A stretch of 64,000 nucleotides of DNA, taken from the NCBI GenBank assembly GCA_023404955.1, contig JAEXZY010000120.1:1-64000 (forward strand). The letters are read 5' to 3'. This document shows positions 1 to 11,674 of the stretch, one piece after another. Numbering within the stretch: the stretch's first letter is position 1; every line of letters begins with the position of its first letter. Position numbers and translations under genes: made by a program. The DNA comes from Actinomycetes bacterium. GTDB taxonomy: Bacteria > Actinomycetota > Actinomycetes > Mycobacteriales > Mycobacteriaceae. The notes beneath the pieces are model-generated. The model was not told the origin of the DNA and made no database searches. It was given only the letters and a program-made list of their open reading frames with translations.

Positions 1-2
1 AC

Positions 3-635
3 CGGCTATCAGGCACAGACCCCCGAGAACGAAGCAGGACAGGCGAAATCACCGACAGCAACGACACCCCCTCCAAGTCGGCGCCGGAGAACCGCGCCAC
101 CGAGGGCCCGTTCGACGACTCCGAGGCGAACCCCGTCCGCCCGTACATCGACCTCGGCGGGATCAAGATTCTGCCGCGCGAGGGGCTGAACCTGCGGCTC
201 GAGGTGGAGGAGCAGAGCAAGCGCATCGTGGCGGTCGGGCTCGACTACGCCGAGTCGTCGCTCCAGGTGCAGCCGTTCGCGGCTCCGCGCAGCGGCGGTC
301 TGTGGGACGAGACGCGCGTCCAGCTGCGCGACCAGGTCAAGGCGCAGGGCGGTCGCGTCGAGGAGCGGGAGGGGCCGCTCGGCAAGGAGCTGCTCGCGGA
401 GGTGCCCGCGACCGCCAGTGAAGGCTCCGGCCTGCGCCTCGCGCGCTTCATCGGCATCGACGGGCCCCGCTGGTTCCTGCGTGGTGTGATCGGCGGCGCG
501 GCGGCGTCCGACCCGGAGGCGGCGGCGAAGGTCGAGGACCTCTTCCGCTCGATCGTCGTCGTCCGCGGGGGAGCGCCCATGCCGCCGCGCGACCTCATCC
601 CGCTGAAGATGCCGGCGACGCCGGGCTCCGCGTGA
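3..635 (+). CDS. DUF3710 family protein (start not resolved, frame open to left edge)
   Basis: Conserved actinobacterial protein of unknown function (DUF3710). The core runs from a DLGGIKI stretch through SGGLWDE, a basic/acidic central part and RFIGIDGPRWFLRG to a C-terminal VVVRGGAPMPPRDLIPL. The frame is open to the left edge. Family similarity begins well before the first standard start (GTG at 204), so that start is too late. The natural N-terminus is probably near TDSNDTPSKS at about 48, where the codon is ATC rather than ATG or GTG; this may be a base error or a non-canonical start. It overlaps the next gene by four bases (GTGA), implying translational coupling. In Microbacteriaceae DUF3710, DUF3159 and aconitase are neighbours; in mycobacteria this pair lies near dut, away from acn. 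Confidence 0.75.
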   Translation, partial: RLSGTDPRERSRTGEITDSNDTPSKSAPENRATEGPFDDSEANPVRPYIDLGGIKILPREGLNLRLEVEEQSKRIVAVGLDYAESSLQVQPFAAPRSGGLWDETRVQLRDQVKAQGGRVEEREGPLGKELLAEVPATASEGSGLRLARFIGIDGPRWFLRGVIGGAAASDPEAAAKVEDLFRSIVVVRGGAPMPPRDLIPLKMPATPGSA

Positions 636-1366
636 CCACGCCGGACGCCGAGGAGCCGCGCACGCAGAGCGCGTCGGAGATCCTCGGAGCAGCACTCGGC
701 GGCGCCGCGCGCAAGGCCGGGCTCGACCCGTCCGAGAGCGCGAGCACGCACAAGGTCGTCTGGTCCGCCATGGGCGGCTGGCGCGGGATCCTCGAGTCGG
801 TGCTCCCGAGCCTCGCGTTCGTGATCCTGTTCACCCTTCGGCCTGAGCCCCTGCTGCTGCCCCTCGGAGTGTCCGTCGGTCTGGCCGCCGTGTTCACCGT
901 CGTCCGGCTGGTGCAGAAGTCTCCGCCGTCGGCCGCCCTCGGCGGACTGATCGCGGCCGTGGCCGCCGCCGGTCTGGCCCTGTGGACGGGCCGCGGCGAG
1001 GACAACTTCGTCCCCGGCCTCATCACGAACGCGGTCTACGGGTCGGCGATCCTCGTCTCGGCGCTCATCGGCTGGTCCGTCATCGGTCTCGCGGTCGGCT
1101 TCCTCATGGGGGAGGGAACCGCCTGGCGTGCGGACCGTCGCAAGCGGCGGGCCTTCTTCTGGTTGGGCATCGCCTGGGCCGCGCTGTTCTTCGCCCGACT
1201 GATCGTGCAGTTCCCGCTGTACCTGGCCGGCGACGTCACCGCTCTCGGAACCCTCAAGCTCGTGATGGGACTGCCGTTGTTCGCGCCCCTGATCGCGGTG
1301 ACCTGGCTGGTGGTCCGTGCGCTCTATCCCCGCGCGTCGTCGCACGACGACCCCGCGGCGGCGTGA
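632..1366 (+). CDS. DUF3159 family multi-pass membrane protein
   Basis: A 244-residue membrane protein of the DUF3159 family, function unknown. The N-terminal 55 residues are hydrophilic and contain an SASEILG-type motif. Then come several hydrophobic helices, with pairs around residues 55-125 and 130-165, then 175-235. The GTG start overlaps the stop of the DUF3710 gene by four bases. The two families co-occur across actinobacteria, so they probably act together, but I know of no assigned role. As with its neighbours, leucine codons are often CTC, unlike the CTG-rich genes to the right of 4.4 kb. Confidence 0.8.
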   Translation: MTTPDAEEPRTQSASEILGAALGGAARKAGLDPSESASTHKVVWSAMGGWRGILESVLPSLAFVILFTLRPEPLLLPLGVSVGLAAVFTVVRLVQKSPPSAALGGLIAAVAAAGLALWTGRGEDNFVPGLITNAVYGSAILVSALIGWSVIGLAVGFLMGEGTAWRADRRKRRAFFWLGIAWAALFFARLIVQFPLYLAGDVTALGTLKLVMGLPLFAPLIAVTWLVVRALYPRASSHDDPAAA

Positions 1367-1368
1367 TA

Positions 1369-1394
1369 GATTTATCTCGACATCAAGATAAATC
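1369..1394. promoter_or_regulatory. 26-bp inverted repeat upstream of aconitase (candidate operator)
   Basis: A near-perfect palindrome: 11 of 13 base pairs match. The outer arms are GATTTATCT and AGATAAATC around a CGACATCA centre. It is strikingly AT-rich for this DNA and lies just after the DUF3159 stop, about 125 bp before the aconitase start. Size and symmetry suit a dimeric HTH repressor; the TATCT/AGATA arms resemble MarR-type operators, which is inference only. Confidence 0.6.
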
Positions 1395-1441
1395 ACGGGC
1401 TTTCGCCGGTGACCAGCGCGGAGCAGACTGGTTAGGTCCCC

Positions 1442-1474
1442 CTTGCTAGCCGCGCGGCCGCACCGGCGAGCAAG
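1442..1474 (+). promoter_or_regulatory. Hairpin in the aconitase 5' leader
   Basis: CTTGCT (1442-1447) pairs with AGCAAG (1469-1474), then after one mismatch GCCG (1449-1452) pairs with CGGC (1464-1467), leaving an 11-base loop. There is no trailing U run, so it is not a classical terminator. It sits about 30 bases before the Shine-Dalgarno sequence and could stabilise the leader or regulate translation. Confidence 0.35.
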
Positions 1475-1519
1475 ATGGAGGCGCCTGTCGCTCCCATCCG
1501 AATAGAAGGAGACGGATTC

Positions 1520-4360
<2,841 letters not shown>

Positions 4361-4369
4361 CGGAGCGCC

Positions 4370-4945
4370 ATGCCCCGGGTGACCGACGATCATCTGGCGG
4401 CGCGCCGTCGCCAGATCCTCGACGGCGCCCGCCGGTGCTTCGCCGAGTACGGCTACGACCGTGCCACGGTGCGGCGGCTCGAGCAGACGATCGGGCTCTC
4501 GCGCGGCGCCATCTTCCACCACTTCCGCGACAAGGACACGCTGTTCTTCGAACTGGCGCGTGAGGACGCGGAGCGGATGGCCGAGGTGGCGGCGCGCGAG
4601 GGCTTGATCCAGGTGATGCGCGACATGCTGGCCGCGCCGGATCAATTCGACTGGCTTGCAACGCGGTTGGAGATCGCCCGCAAGCTGCGCAACGACCCGG
4701 CGTTCAGTCGCGGTTGGGCGGAGCGGTCGGCGGAGCTGTCCGCGGCCACCACCGAGCGGCTGCGCCGGCAGAAGCAGGCTGGCCGGCTGCGCGACGACGT
4801 ACCGGGCGAGGTGCTGCGTACCTATCTGGAGTTGGTGCTCGACGGCCTGGTGGCGCGGTTGGCGTCGGGTGACGATCCGGAGCGGCTCGGCGCCGTACTC
4901 GACATGGTCGAGGCGTCAGTGCGCCAGCAGGCCGGCCAGTCCTAG
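4370..4945 (+). CDS. acnR: TetR-family aconitase repressor AcnR
   Basis: A 191-residue TetR regulator. The HTH occupies roughly residues 30-55 (TVRRLEQTIGLSRGAIFHHF), followed by a helical ligand domain. It matches AcnR of Corynebacterium and Rv1474c of M. tuberculosis, which lie directly downstream of acn and repress it; citrate and Mg are the known effectors in Corynebacterium. Here it starts nine bases after the aconitase stop, so cotranscription is likely. It is the first gene that reads as mycobacterial from the left. Its stop codon overlaps the stop of the convergent small HTH gene in a shared CTAG. Confidence 0.9.
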   Translation: MPRVTDDHLAARRRQILDGARRCFAEYGYDRATVRRLEQTIGLSRGAIFHHFRDKDTLFFELAREDAERMAEVAAREGLIQVMRDMLAAPDQFDWLATRLEIARKLRNDPAFSRGWAERSAELSAATTERLRRQKQAGRLRDDVPGEVLRTYLELVLDGLVARLASGDDPERLGAVLDMVEASVRQQAGQS

Positions 4946-5130
4946 CGCCGGCCTCGGTGGTTGGGCCCGCCCCGGCTGCGCATGGTCGCGCCGGCTTCGC
5001 GCAGCATGCTGTGTACCGAACCGTAGGAGTGACCGGTGGAGGCCACCAGGGTCCGGATGCTGGCGCCCCCTTCGTAGGCGGTGCGCAGCTCGTTGATGAG
5101 CTGGTTCCTGTCGTTTGCGTTCTTCTTCAT
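4942..5130 (-). CDS. Small helix-turn-helix protein (Rv1473A-like)
   Basis: A 62-residue basic protein with one HTH: an N-terminal helix with LINELRTAYEGG, then SIRTLVASTGHSYGSVHSML as the HTH pair, then a short Arg/Gly tail. It matches the small 'possible regulator' Rv1473A found beside the ABC-F gene in mycobacteria; its role is not established. A GGAGGGG Shine-Dalgarno lies a few bases before the ATG. It is 62 bp downstream of the ABC-F gene on the same strand, so it is probably the second gene of that transcript. It ends tail-to-tail with acnR. Confidence 0.8.
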   Translation of the reverse strand: MKKNANDRNQLINELRTAYEGGASIRTLVASTGHSYGSVHSMLREAGATMRSRGGPNHRGRR

Positions 5131-5192
5131 GAGGCCCCTCCAGTGATCTGCGGCACTCGCATACCCGGGCCTGGGGGGCTTGAATCCGACGA

Positions 5193-6821
<1,629 letters not shown>

Positions 6822-6928
6822 GCTGAGGCTCCTGAATGTGACATGGGGCAGCTGAAGACGAGCAGGGTGACACCACTGTCGCGATTGCCCCACCAGGCTA
6901 GTGGCAGCGGCGGCCCTGCCGCCAATCG

Positions 6929-7741
6929 TTACTTGTCGTCGGTGAACACCGCCGCGCGGTTCTCCTTGCGCGCGGCGACGGCTTCTTCGAAGTTGCTGGT
7001 CAGCAACCGAATGTAGAGCTGACCGAGTCCTTCGGCCTGCATGTGGGCCTCCAGTGAGCCGGCGTCCAGACCGCTCCACAGGGTGCGTTTCGTCAGCTCG
7101 GTGCCGGGCCGGGAGAACGCCGCGATGCGCTCGGCGAGGTCGAAGCAGGTGTCGAGCAGCTGCTCGGGCGCCACCTGCCGGGACACCAGACCGATCCGCT
7201 CGGCCTCGTCGGCACCTACGTCACGGCCGGTCAGCATGATCTCGAAGGCGCGCGACGATCCGATGGCGCGCGGCAACAGATAGCTCAGGCCCAGCTCGCT
7301 GGCGGTCAGTCCGTTGTTGATGCCCGCCGCGCGGAAGTACGCCTCGGTGGAGGCGACCCGGATGTCGGCGGCGAGAGCCAGGCACAGCCCGCCACCGATC
7401 GCAGCGCCGTTGACCGCCGCGATCACCGGTTGGTGCAGCTTGCGCATGCCCAGGATGACGTCGTCGAGCAGTTCCATCGATCGCAGCCCGAAGCTGGGTC
7501 GCGTCAGCCCGTCGACGTGCGGGACGGACCCGGCTGACTTGTGGTCGGCACCCGAGGAGAAGCCTCGGCCGGCCCCGGTGAGGACCACGGCGCGGACGTC
7601 GTTGTCGTGGCTCAGTTCGTCCAGGGCGGCCTTCAGCGGCACCATGACGTCGAACGCCATCGAGTTCATCCGCTCCGGCCGGTTCAGGGTCACCAGCGCG
7701 ACATGCGGGCGGGGGGTGTCGACGAGGACGAACTCAGCCAC
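6929..7741 (-). CDS. echA12: Enoyl-CoA hydratase/isomerase family protein
   Basis: Crotonase-fold protein of 270 residues. The oxyanion-hole segments are GAGRGFSSGAD (about 55-65) and AAVNGAAIGGG (about 110-120). The segment TASELGLSYLLPR holds the Glu expected at the second catalytic position. It would hydrate or isomerise an acyl-CoA; the substrate cannot be read from sequence. Position between ABC-F and thioredoxin matches echA12 (Rv1472). The GTG start has TAGCCT six bases upstream (7748-7753) and no Shine-Dalgarno, pointing to a leaderless mRNA. Confidence 0.88.
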   Translation of the reverse strand: MAEFVLVDTPRPHVALVTLNRPERMNSMAFDVMVPLKAALDELSHDNDVRAVVLTGAGRGFSSGADHKSAGSVPHVDGLTRPSFGLRSMELLDDVILGMRKLHQPVIAAVNGAAIGGGLCLALAADIRVASTEAYFRAAGINNGLTASELGLSYLLPRAIGSSRAFEIMLTGRDVGADEAERIGLVSRQVAPEQLLDTCFDLAERIAAFSRPGTELTKRTLWSGLDAGSLEAHMQAEGLGQLYIRLLTSNFEEAVAARKENRAAVFTDDK

Positions 7742-7773
7742 GCCAGCAGGCTATCCGGCGCGGCCCCGCGGCT

Positions 7774-8136
7774 TCAGGCCTGGTTGTCGTCCTGAGCGGC
7801 CATCGCCGCGTCGATGTCGAACTCCTTGACCTTCTGGATGAGGTCTTCCAGCGCGGCGGGCGGCAGCGCGCCGGCCTGGTTGAAGACCAGCTTGCCCTTC
7901 TTGAACGCCATCAGCGTCGGGATCGAGCGGATGTCGGCCGCCGCGGCCAGTTGCTGCTCGGCCTCGGTGTCGACCTTGGCGTAGACGACGTCAGGGTGCT
8001 TCTCCGACGACGCCTTAAACGTCGGGGCGAAGGCGCGACACGGCCCGCACCACGACGCCCAGAAGTCGACCAGAACGATCTCGTTCTCGGTGATGGTGGC
8101 GTTGAACTCTTCGGCGGTGATGTCTTTCGTGGCCAT
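7774..8136 (-). CDS. trxB1: Thioredoxin (TrxB1-type)
   Basis: A 120-residue thioredoxin with active site WCGPC (Cys30, Cys33) and the cis-proline loop RSIPT. It reduces protein disulfides in the cytosol using thioredoxin reductase. The C-terminus is extended by an acidic tail. Position next to echA12 matches trxB1 (Rv1471), a known SigH-regulon gene in M. tuberculosis. A consensus SigH-type promoter lies immediately upstream, with the -10 element ending nine bases before the ATG, so the message is essentially leaderless. This also fixes the start. Confidence 0.92.
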   Translation of the reverse strand: MATKDITAEEFNATITENEIVLVDFWASWCGPCRAFAPTFKASSEKHPDVVYAKVDTEAEQQLAAAADIRSIPTLMAFKKGKLVFNQAGALPPAALEDLIQKVKEFDIDAAMAAQDDNQA

Positions 8137-8145
8137 GTTGACGTC

Positions 8146-8171
8146 AACGTCGGGAAATCGGCGTGTGTTCC
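8146..8171 (-). promoter_or_regulatory. SigH-type ECF promoter of the thioredoxin gene
   Basis: Read on the minus strand: GGAACA (-35, 8171-8166), a 16-base spacer, CGTT (-10, 8149-8146). This is the mycobacterial SigH consensus GGAAYA-N16/17-CGTT. It fills the 40-bp gap between the GH16 gene and the thioredoxin start. Oxidative or heat induction is expected from the known SigH control of trxB1. Confidence 0.8.
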
Positions 8172-8176
8172 CAGCG

Positions 8177-9694
8177 TCAGAGTTGGTAGGCGCGGACCCA
8201 GTCGACCTTCATCTCGGCGTTCATTGGCACCGAGGCGCTGGGATCGCCCGTCCACGGGTTGCCGACGGCGACGTTGAGGATCAGGTAGTGCTCCCATGCA
8301 CCGGAGAACGGCGTCCAGTCACCTCCGCGCGCCTCGTACTGCGCCTTGGTCACCTGCCCCACCTCGACCCCGTCGACGCGCCAGACGATGCGGTCGGCGT
8401 ACCAGTCCATGCCGTAGGTGTGGAAGCCCGCCGACAGGTCGACACCCAGGTCGGCGTCGATGTCGTCCATCTTCACGTCTGTGCCGTTGTTGCCCTTGGC
8501 CGGGCCGTGGATGTTGCCGGTCCAGGTGCGCCGCGAGACGGGAGTGCCGAAGCCGGGGATCTCCATGATGTCGATCTCGCCCTGGCGCGGCCAGTCGAAT
8601 TCGTGGCCGGGTTCCAGGCCGACGGTCCAGAACGCCGGCAGCAGGCCCGAGTCGGGCGGCACCTGGATACGGGCCTCGACGCGGGTGCCGACGCCGATCG
8701 ACTGCTTGCCGTAGGTGACGACGCGCGCCGAGGTGTAGTTGTACGGCGCGCCGAGCCCGTCCGGTGTGCGCTCCCGCCGGACCGAGATGACGAGGTTCCC
8801 GTCGGCGTCGACGGTGATGTTGTTCCCGTCGGTGTAGTACTGGTTCTCGCCGGCCGACTGCCCCCACCGCCCCGTCTGCGAGCCCCAGTACTTCAGCGCT
8901 TCCTCCCGGCTGCTGAAGTTGGTCTCCCACAGCAGACGCGGCTGCGACGTGCCGGGCGGTTGGCCAACGGGCGGCTGGCTGTTGAGGATGTCGCGGTAGA
9001 TGTCCTGGCGGCGGGTGAGCCACCGCTCCGCTTTGGCCGCGGACACCGGGATGGCGAGCCAGTCGGTGCCCATCCGGCGGCTGCGGATACCCATGGAGTA
9101 CAGCGAGTCGACGATCATCGACCCGACGGTCACCCGGGTGCTGGTGGCCGCGGCGAGCAGGACGGCATCGGGGGTGGTACTGCTCGCGGACGTCAGAGCT
9201 GATGTCCTGGTCGAGGTGGACACCGCCGGGGTGACCGTGACCTCGTCCGTTTCTCGGGCCGTCTCCGGCACCCGGCGCGTCACGGTGCGGGACGTGCGCT
9301 CGTCCGCGGTTGCCGTGACGTTGTCGGTGCGGCGGGTGCGATCGCGCCGCTGCGGGCGGCTGTCCTCCCCCGCCGTCTCGTCGCTGTCGGCGCTCGGCCG
9401 ATTCACACGACGCAAGGGTGTGTCCGCCGGGCGCTCATCGGAGTCGCGGGCCTGGCCGCGCGACGAGGCGCGAGTCGGCTTGGTCCCCGCAGTCGAGGTC
9501 CCCGCAGTCGAGGTTCCGTCGGGCGTCGCCGAGACGGAATGCGACGCCGTGTCGTCGGGTGCGGCCGCGGCGGTGCTCGCCCCGGCCACGCCTGCGGCCA
9601 TCAACCCGGCCGCGACGATGCCGCCGGCCAAAAGGTGTTTGCCGTTGAGGGGCGACGATCCTGAACGCTGCGTTGATTGCATCACCGAACTCAT
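8177..9694 (-). CDS. Secreted GH16 endo-beta-glucanase-like protein
   Basis: About 505 residues. A hydrophobic N-terminal segment ending in AAAA (about 20-45) suggests export. A low-complexity Thr/Ser/Arg-rich linker follows to about residue 150, then a GH16 jelly-roll domain at the C-terminus. The GH16 catalytic motif GEIDIMEI is intact, with Glu373 as nucleophile, Asp375 and Glu378 as acid/base. The family cleaves beta-1,3- or beta-1,3/1,4-glucans. In M. tuberculosis, as I recall, this spot holds other genes, so this is an accessory insertion. The start is uncertain: ATG at 9694 or 9682 are both possible and neither has a strong Shine-Dalgarno; an upstream in-frame ATG at 9769 would bury the signal. 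The gene ends 40 bp before the SigH promoter of trxB1. Confidence 0.85.
   Translation of the reverse strand: MSSVMQSTQRSGSSPLNGKHLLAGGIVAAGLMAAGVAGASTAAAAPDDTASHSVSATPDGTSTAGTSTAGTKPTRASSRGQARDSDERPADTPLRRVNRPSADSDETAGEDSRPQRRDRTRRTDNVTATADERTSRTVTRRVPETARETDEVTVTPAVSTSTRTSALTSASSTTPDAVLLAAATSTRVTVGSMIVDSLYSMGIRSRRMGTDWLAIPVSAAKAERWLTRRQDIYRDILNSQPPVGQPPGTSQPRLLWETNFSSREEALKYWGSQTGRWGQSAGENQYYTDGNNITVDADGNLVISVRRERTPDGLGAPYNYTSARVVTYGKQSIGVGTRVEARIQVPPDSGLLPAFWTVGLEPGHEFDWPRQGEIDIMEIPGFGTPVSRRTWTGNIHGPAKGNNGTDVKMDDIDADLGVDLSAGFHTYGMDWYADRIVWRVDGVEVGQVTKAQYEARGGDWTPFSGAWEHYLILNVAVGNPWTGDPSASVPMNAEMKVDWVRAYQL
9482..9511. repeat. 15-bp tandem repeat (two copies) in the GH16 linker
   Basis: Two exact 15-base copies (unit begins GGTCCCC) encode a repeated Gly-Thr-Ser-Thr-Ala pentapeptide in the linker of the GH16 protein. 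The unit length is a multiple of three, so copy-number change keeps the frame. Confidence 0.85.
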
Positions 9695-10043
9695 TTCTCT
9701 GGCCGAGACAGTTAACGAAAGGCGAAGCAAAGTGAACACCGGAATTCGGCAGTCAACAGCGAACGGCAAAACTGCGCGTCGGTGCAGTTCAGAAGCCCTC
9801 GCAGAGTGAATCCCCGGTACTCAGCAAACGTTATACACAGTGGCTGCGGCCGTTGCATGCTTTCCCGACAATTTCTTCACATGCCGTGAAGTGTCACATT
9901 TCGGGGATATCGGAGTGTTCGCTGGAGTGCATTTCCAGCGCAATTGCCATTGTTCGCCAGATGTCCGATGCTCGACAGATGAACGTGGTCGGCGACCCAC
10001 AAGACGCTGACATTTCCGTAGCCGACGTCGAGGAGGCAAGAAC
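9695..10043. other. Intergenic region without a recognisable gene
   Basis: About 350 bp upstream of the GH16 gene and downstream of a membrane-protein gene on the same strand. It is more AT-rich than its surroundings. Short open frames here have no family features or plausible ribosome binding sites. It presumably holds the GH16 promoter, but I cannot point to clear -35/-10 elements. Confidence 0.5.
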
Positions 10044-10586
10044 TCACGGCGCGGACGGGATGCCCACCGCCCGGTCGGTCCGGCGCACCAGCGCCGCGGT
10101 GTATCGCGGCCACCACAGGAGCTCGACCAGCAGGGCGGCGAGGTAGATGATCGACGCGACGGCGCTGCCCGTCGACCCGTAGAGGGCGTCCCACACGGCC
10201 GTGGCGAGGGCGACGACCACGACGACAGCCAGCAGATACCGCCCGAGCGATCGGCGCGACGCCGCCGTCCGCAGTGCGGACGCGTAGGTCATTGCCGCCT
10301 CGCGAAGCCGCGGTTCTGCCACCGGTCGACCGCGACGCACGGCCCGCACGACGGTCACCCTGTCGACGCGACCGAGCGCGGCGGCCTCCGGCCAGTCACC
10401 GGCCATCCGCCGCGCCATCACCACGCCGGACAGGATGCCGGTCACCACGAACACGGCTGCGGCGGCGAGCACGGTTCCGGAGTCCAGCCACGCGAGCCCT
10501 CCGAGGCAGACTCCGATGACCGTCCCGGCGATCAGTGCCCGGCCGAGCGGACCCCATCGCCACACTGCGGCTGGGACGGCGAGCAT
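10044..10586 (-). CDS. Membrane protein of unknown function
   Basis: About 180 residues with two hydrophobic pairs: residues about 10-55 (two helices) and about 115-160 (two helices). They are separated by a charged cytosolic-type loop rich in Arg with the segment RVTVVRAVRRGRP. I do not recognise a family. ATG at 10586 is preceded by CAGGAG at a rather long spacing of about 11 bases; an upstream in-frame extension to 10712 is unlikely. It is transcribed away from the HAD gene; 76 bp separate the two starts. Confidence 0.65.
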   Translation of the reverse strand: MLAVPAAVWRWGPLGRALIAGTVIGVCLGGLAWLDSGTVLAAAAVFVVTGILSGVVMARRMAGDWPEAAALGRVDRVTVVRAVRRGRPVAEPRLREAAMTYASALRTAASRRSLGRYLLAVVVVVALATAVWDALYGSTGSAVASIIYLAALLVELLWWPRYTAALVRRTDRAVGIPSAP

Positions 10587-10662
10587 GTGGTCACCCGCTC
10601 CTGTCTGCAGGGATGGTGGCGAAATGCAGTGCGCTGATGCACCAGTAGCGTTACATGAAACC

Positions 10663-11340
10663 GTGCGCCCTGATGTGCTGATCTTCGATGTCAACGAGAC
10701 CCTGCTCGACATCGAGTCGGTGGGGCCGGTGTTCGCCGACCTGTTCGGAGACCGCCGGGTGCTGCGCGAGTGGTTCGCGCAGCTGCTCCTGTATTCGATG
10801 ACAGCGACGCTGGCCGACAGCTATGTCGACTTCTTCACCCTCGGCCGGGGCGTCCTGTCGATGGTCGGCGCCGTCCACGGTGTCACGATCAGCGAGGACG
10901 ACTGGGGGCGTGTCGGTGAGGCGCTGCGCTCGATGCCCGCCCATCCCGACGTCGACGAGGGTCTGGCTCGGCTGCGTTCCCAGGGCTACCGGGTGGTGAC
11001 ACTGACCAATTCGCCTCCGGTCAGCGGAGCGCCGACACCGCTGGATACGGCGGGGCTGGGCGGTTACGTCGAGCAGCAGTTCAGCGTCGACGCGTTCGCC
11101 ACCTTCAAGCCGGCCACCCGGCTGTATGCAGACGTTGCCGCCGAGCTGGGGGTAGCGCCGCAGAACTGCATGATGGTGGCCGCGCACGTGTGGGACACCA
11201 TCGGCGCCCAGAGCGCAGGCATGCAGGGGGCGTTCCTGGCCCGGCCGGGCAACGCGGTGGTGCCGACGCTGCCGCGCCCGACCCTCGTCGCCGCCGATGT
11301 GCTGGAGCTGGCCCAGCTGCTCGAAGGGGTCAGACCGTGA
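10663..11340 (+). CDS. HAD-family haloacid dehalogenase, type II
   Basis: A 225-residue HAD hydrolase of the L-2-haloacid dehalogenase subfamily. The nucleophile is Asp9 in DVNETLLD; motif II is LTNSP; the motif III lysine sits in FKPATRLY; the acidic loop is AAHVWDTIGAQ. Such enzymes release halide from 2-haloacids, but many homologues act on other substrates. I chose GTG at 10663, since the conserved Asp-loop begins right after it; a TTACAT hexamer lies six bases upstream, so it may be leaderless. The 3' end overlaps the convergent sufT gene by 11 bases. Confidence 0.85.
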   Translation: MRPDVLIFDVNETLLDIESVGPVFADLFGDRRVLREWFAQLLLYSMTATLADSYVDFFTLGRGVLSMVGAVHGVTISEDDWGRVGEALRSMPAHPDVDEGLARLRSQGYRVVTLTNSPPVSGAPTPLDTAGLGGYVEQQFSVDAFATFKPATRLYADVAAELGVAPQNCMMVAAHVWDTIGAQSAGMQGAFLARPGNAVVPTLPRPTLVAADVLELAQLLEGVRP

Positions 11341-11674
11341 AGCCGAGGGCGCGCAGTTGTTCGCGGCCGTCCTCGGTGATCTTGTCCGGGCCCCACGGCG
11401 GATTCCAGACCCAGTTGATGCGCAATTCATTGACCAGCCCGGCGCCGATGAGGGCGGTGCGGGACTGGTCTTCGATCACGTCGGTCAGCGGGCAGGCGGC
11501 CGACGTCAGCGTCATGTCGATCAGCGCGACGTCGCCGCCGTCTTCCTGGGCGACGTTGACGCCGTAGACCAGCCCGAGGTCGACGACGTTGATGCCGAGC
11601 TCGGGGTCGACGACGTCGCGCATCGCCTCTTCGATGTCGGCGAGCAGGTCCTCGTGCGGTGCGGTCTCACTCAT
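11330..11674 (-). CDS. sufT: Fe-S assembly protein of the MIP18/DUF59 family (SufT)
   Basis: A 114-residue DUF59 protein, Rv1466 type. The family motif appears as DVVDPELGINVVDLGLVYG, and the conserved cysteine lies in TSAACPLTD (about residue 61). SufT-type proteins aid maturation of Fe-S proteins under high demand. It is the last gene of the suf operon; its ATG overlaps the sufU stop by one base (TGATG). Confidence 0.93.
   Translation of the reverse strand: MSETAPHEDLLADIEEAMRDVVDPELGINVVDLGLVYGVNVAQEDGGDVALIDMTLTSAACPLTDVIEDQSRTALIGAGLVNELRINWVWNPPWGPDKITEDGREQLRALGFTV

Noticed and set aside
9694..9769. Upstream ATG extension of the GH16 gene
   Set aside because: It would put about 25 non-signal residues before the export segment; the later ATGs fit better.
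9853..10146. Short open frames on both strands in the gap upstream of the GH16 gene
   Set aside because: No Shine-Dalgarno, no recognisable motif, and each runs into the neighbouring membrane-protein gene.
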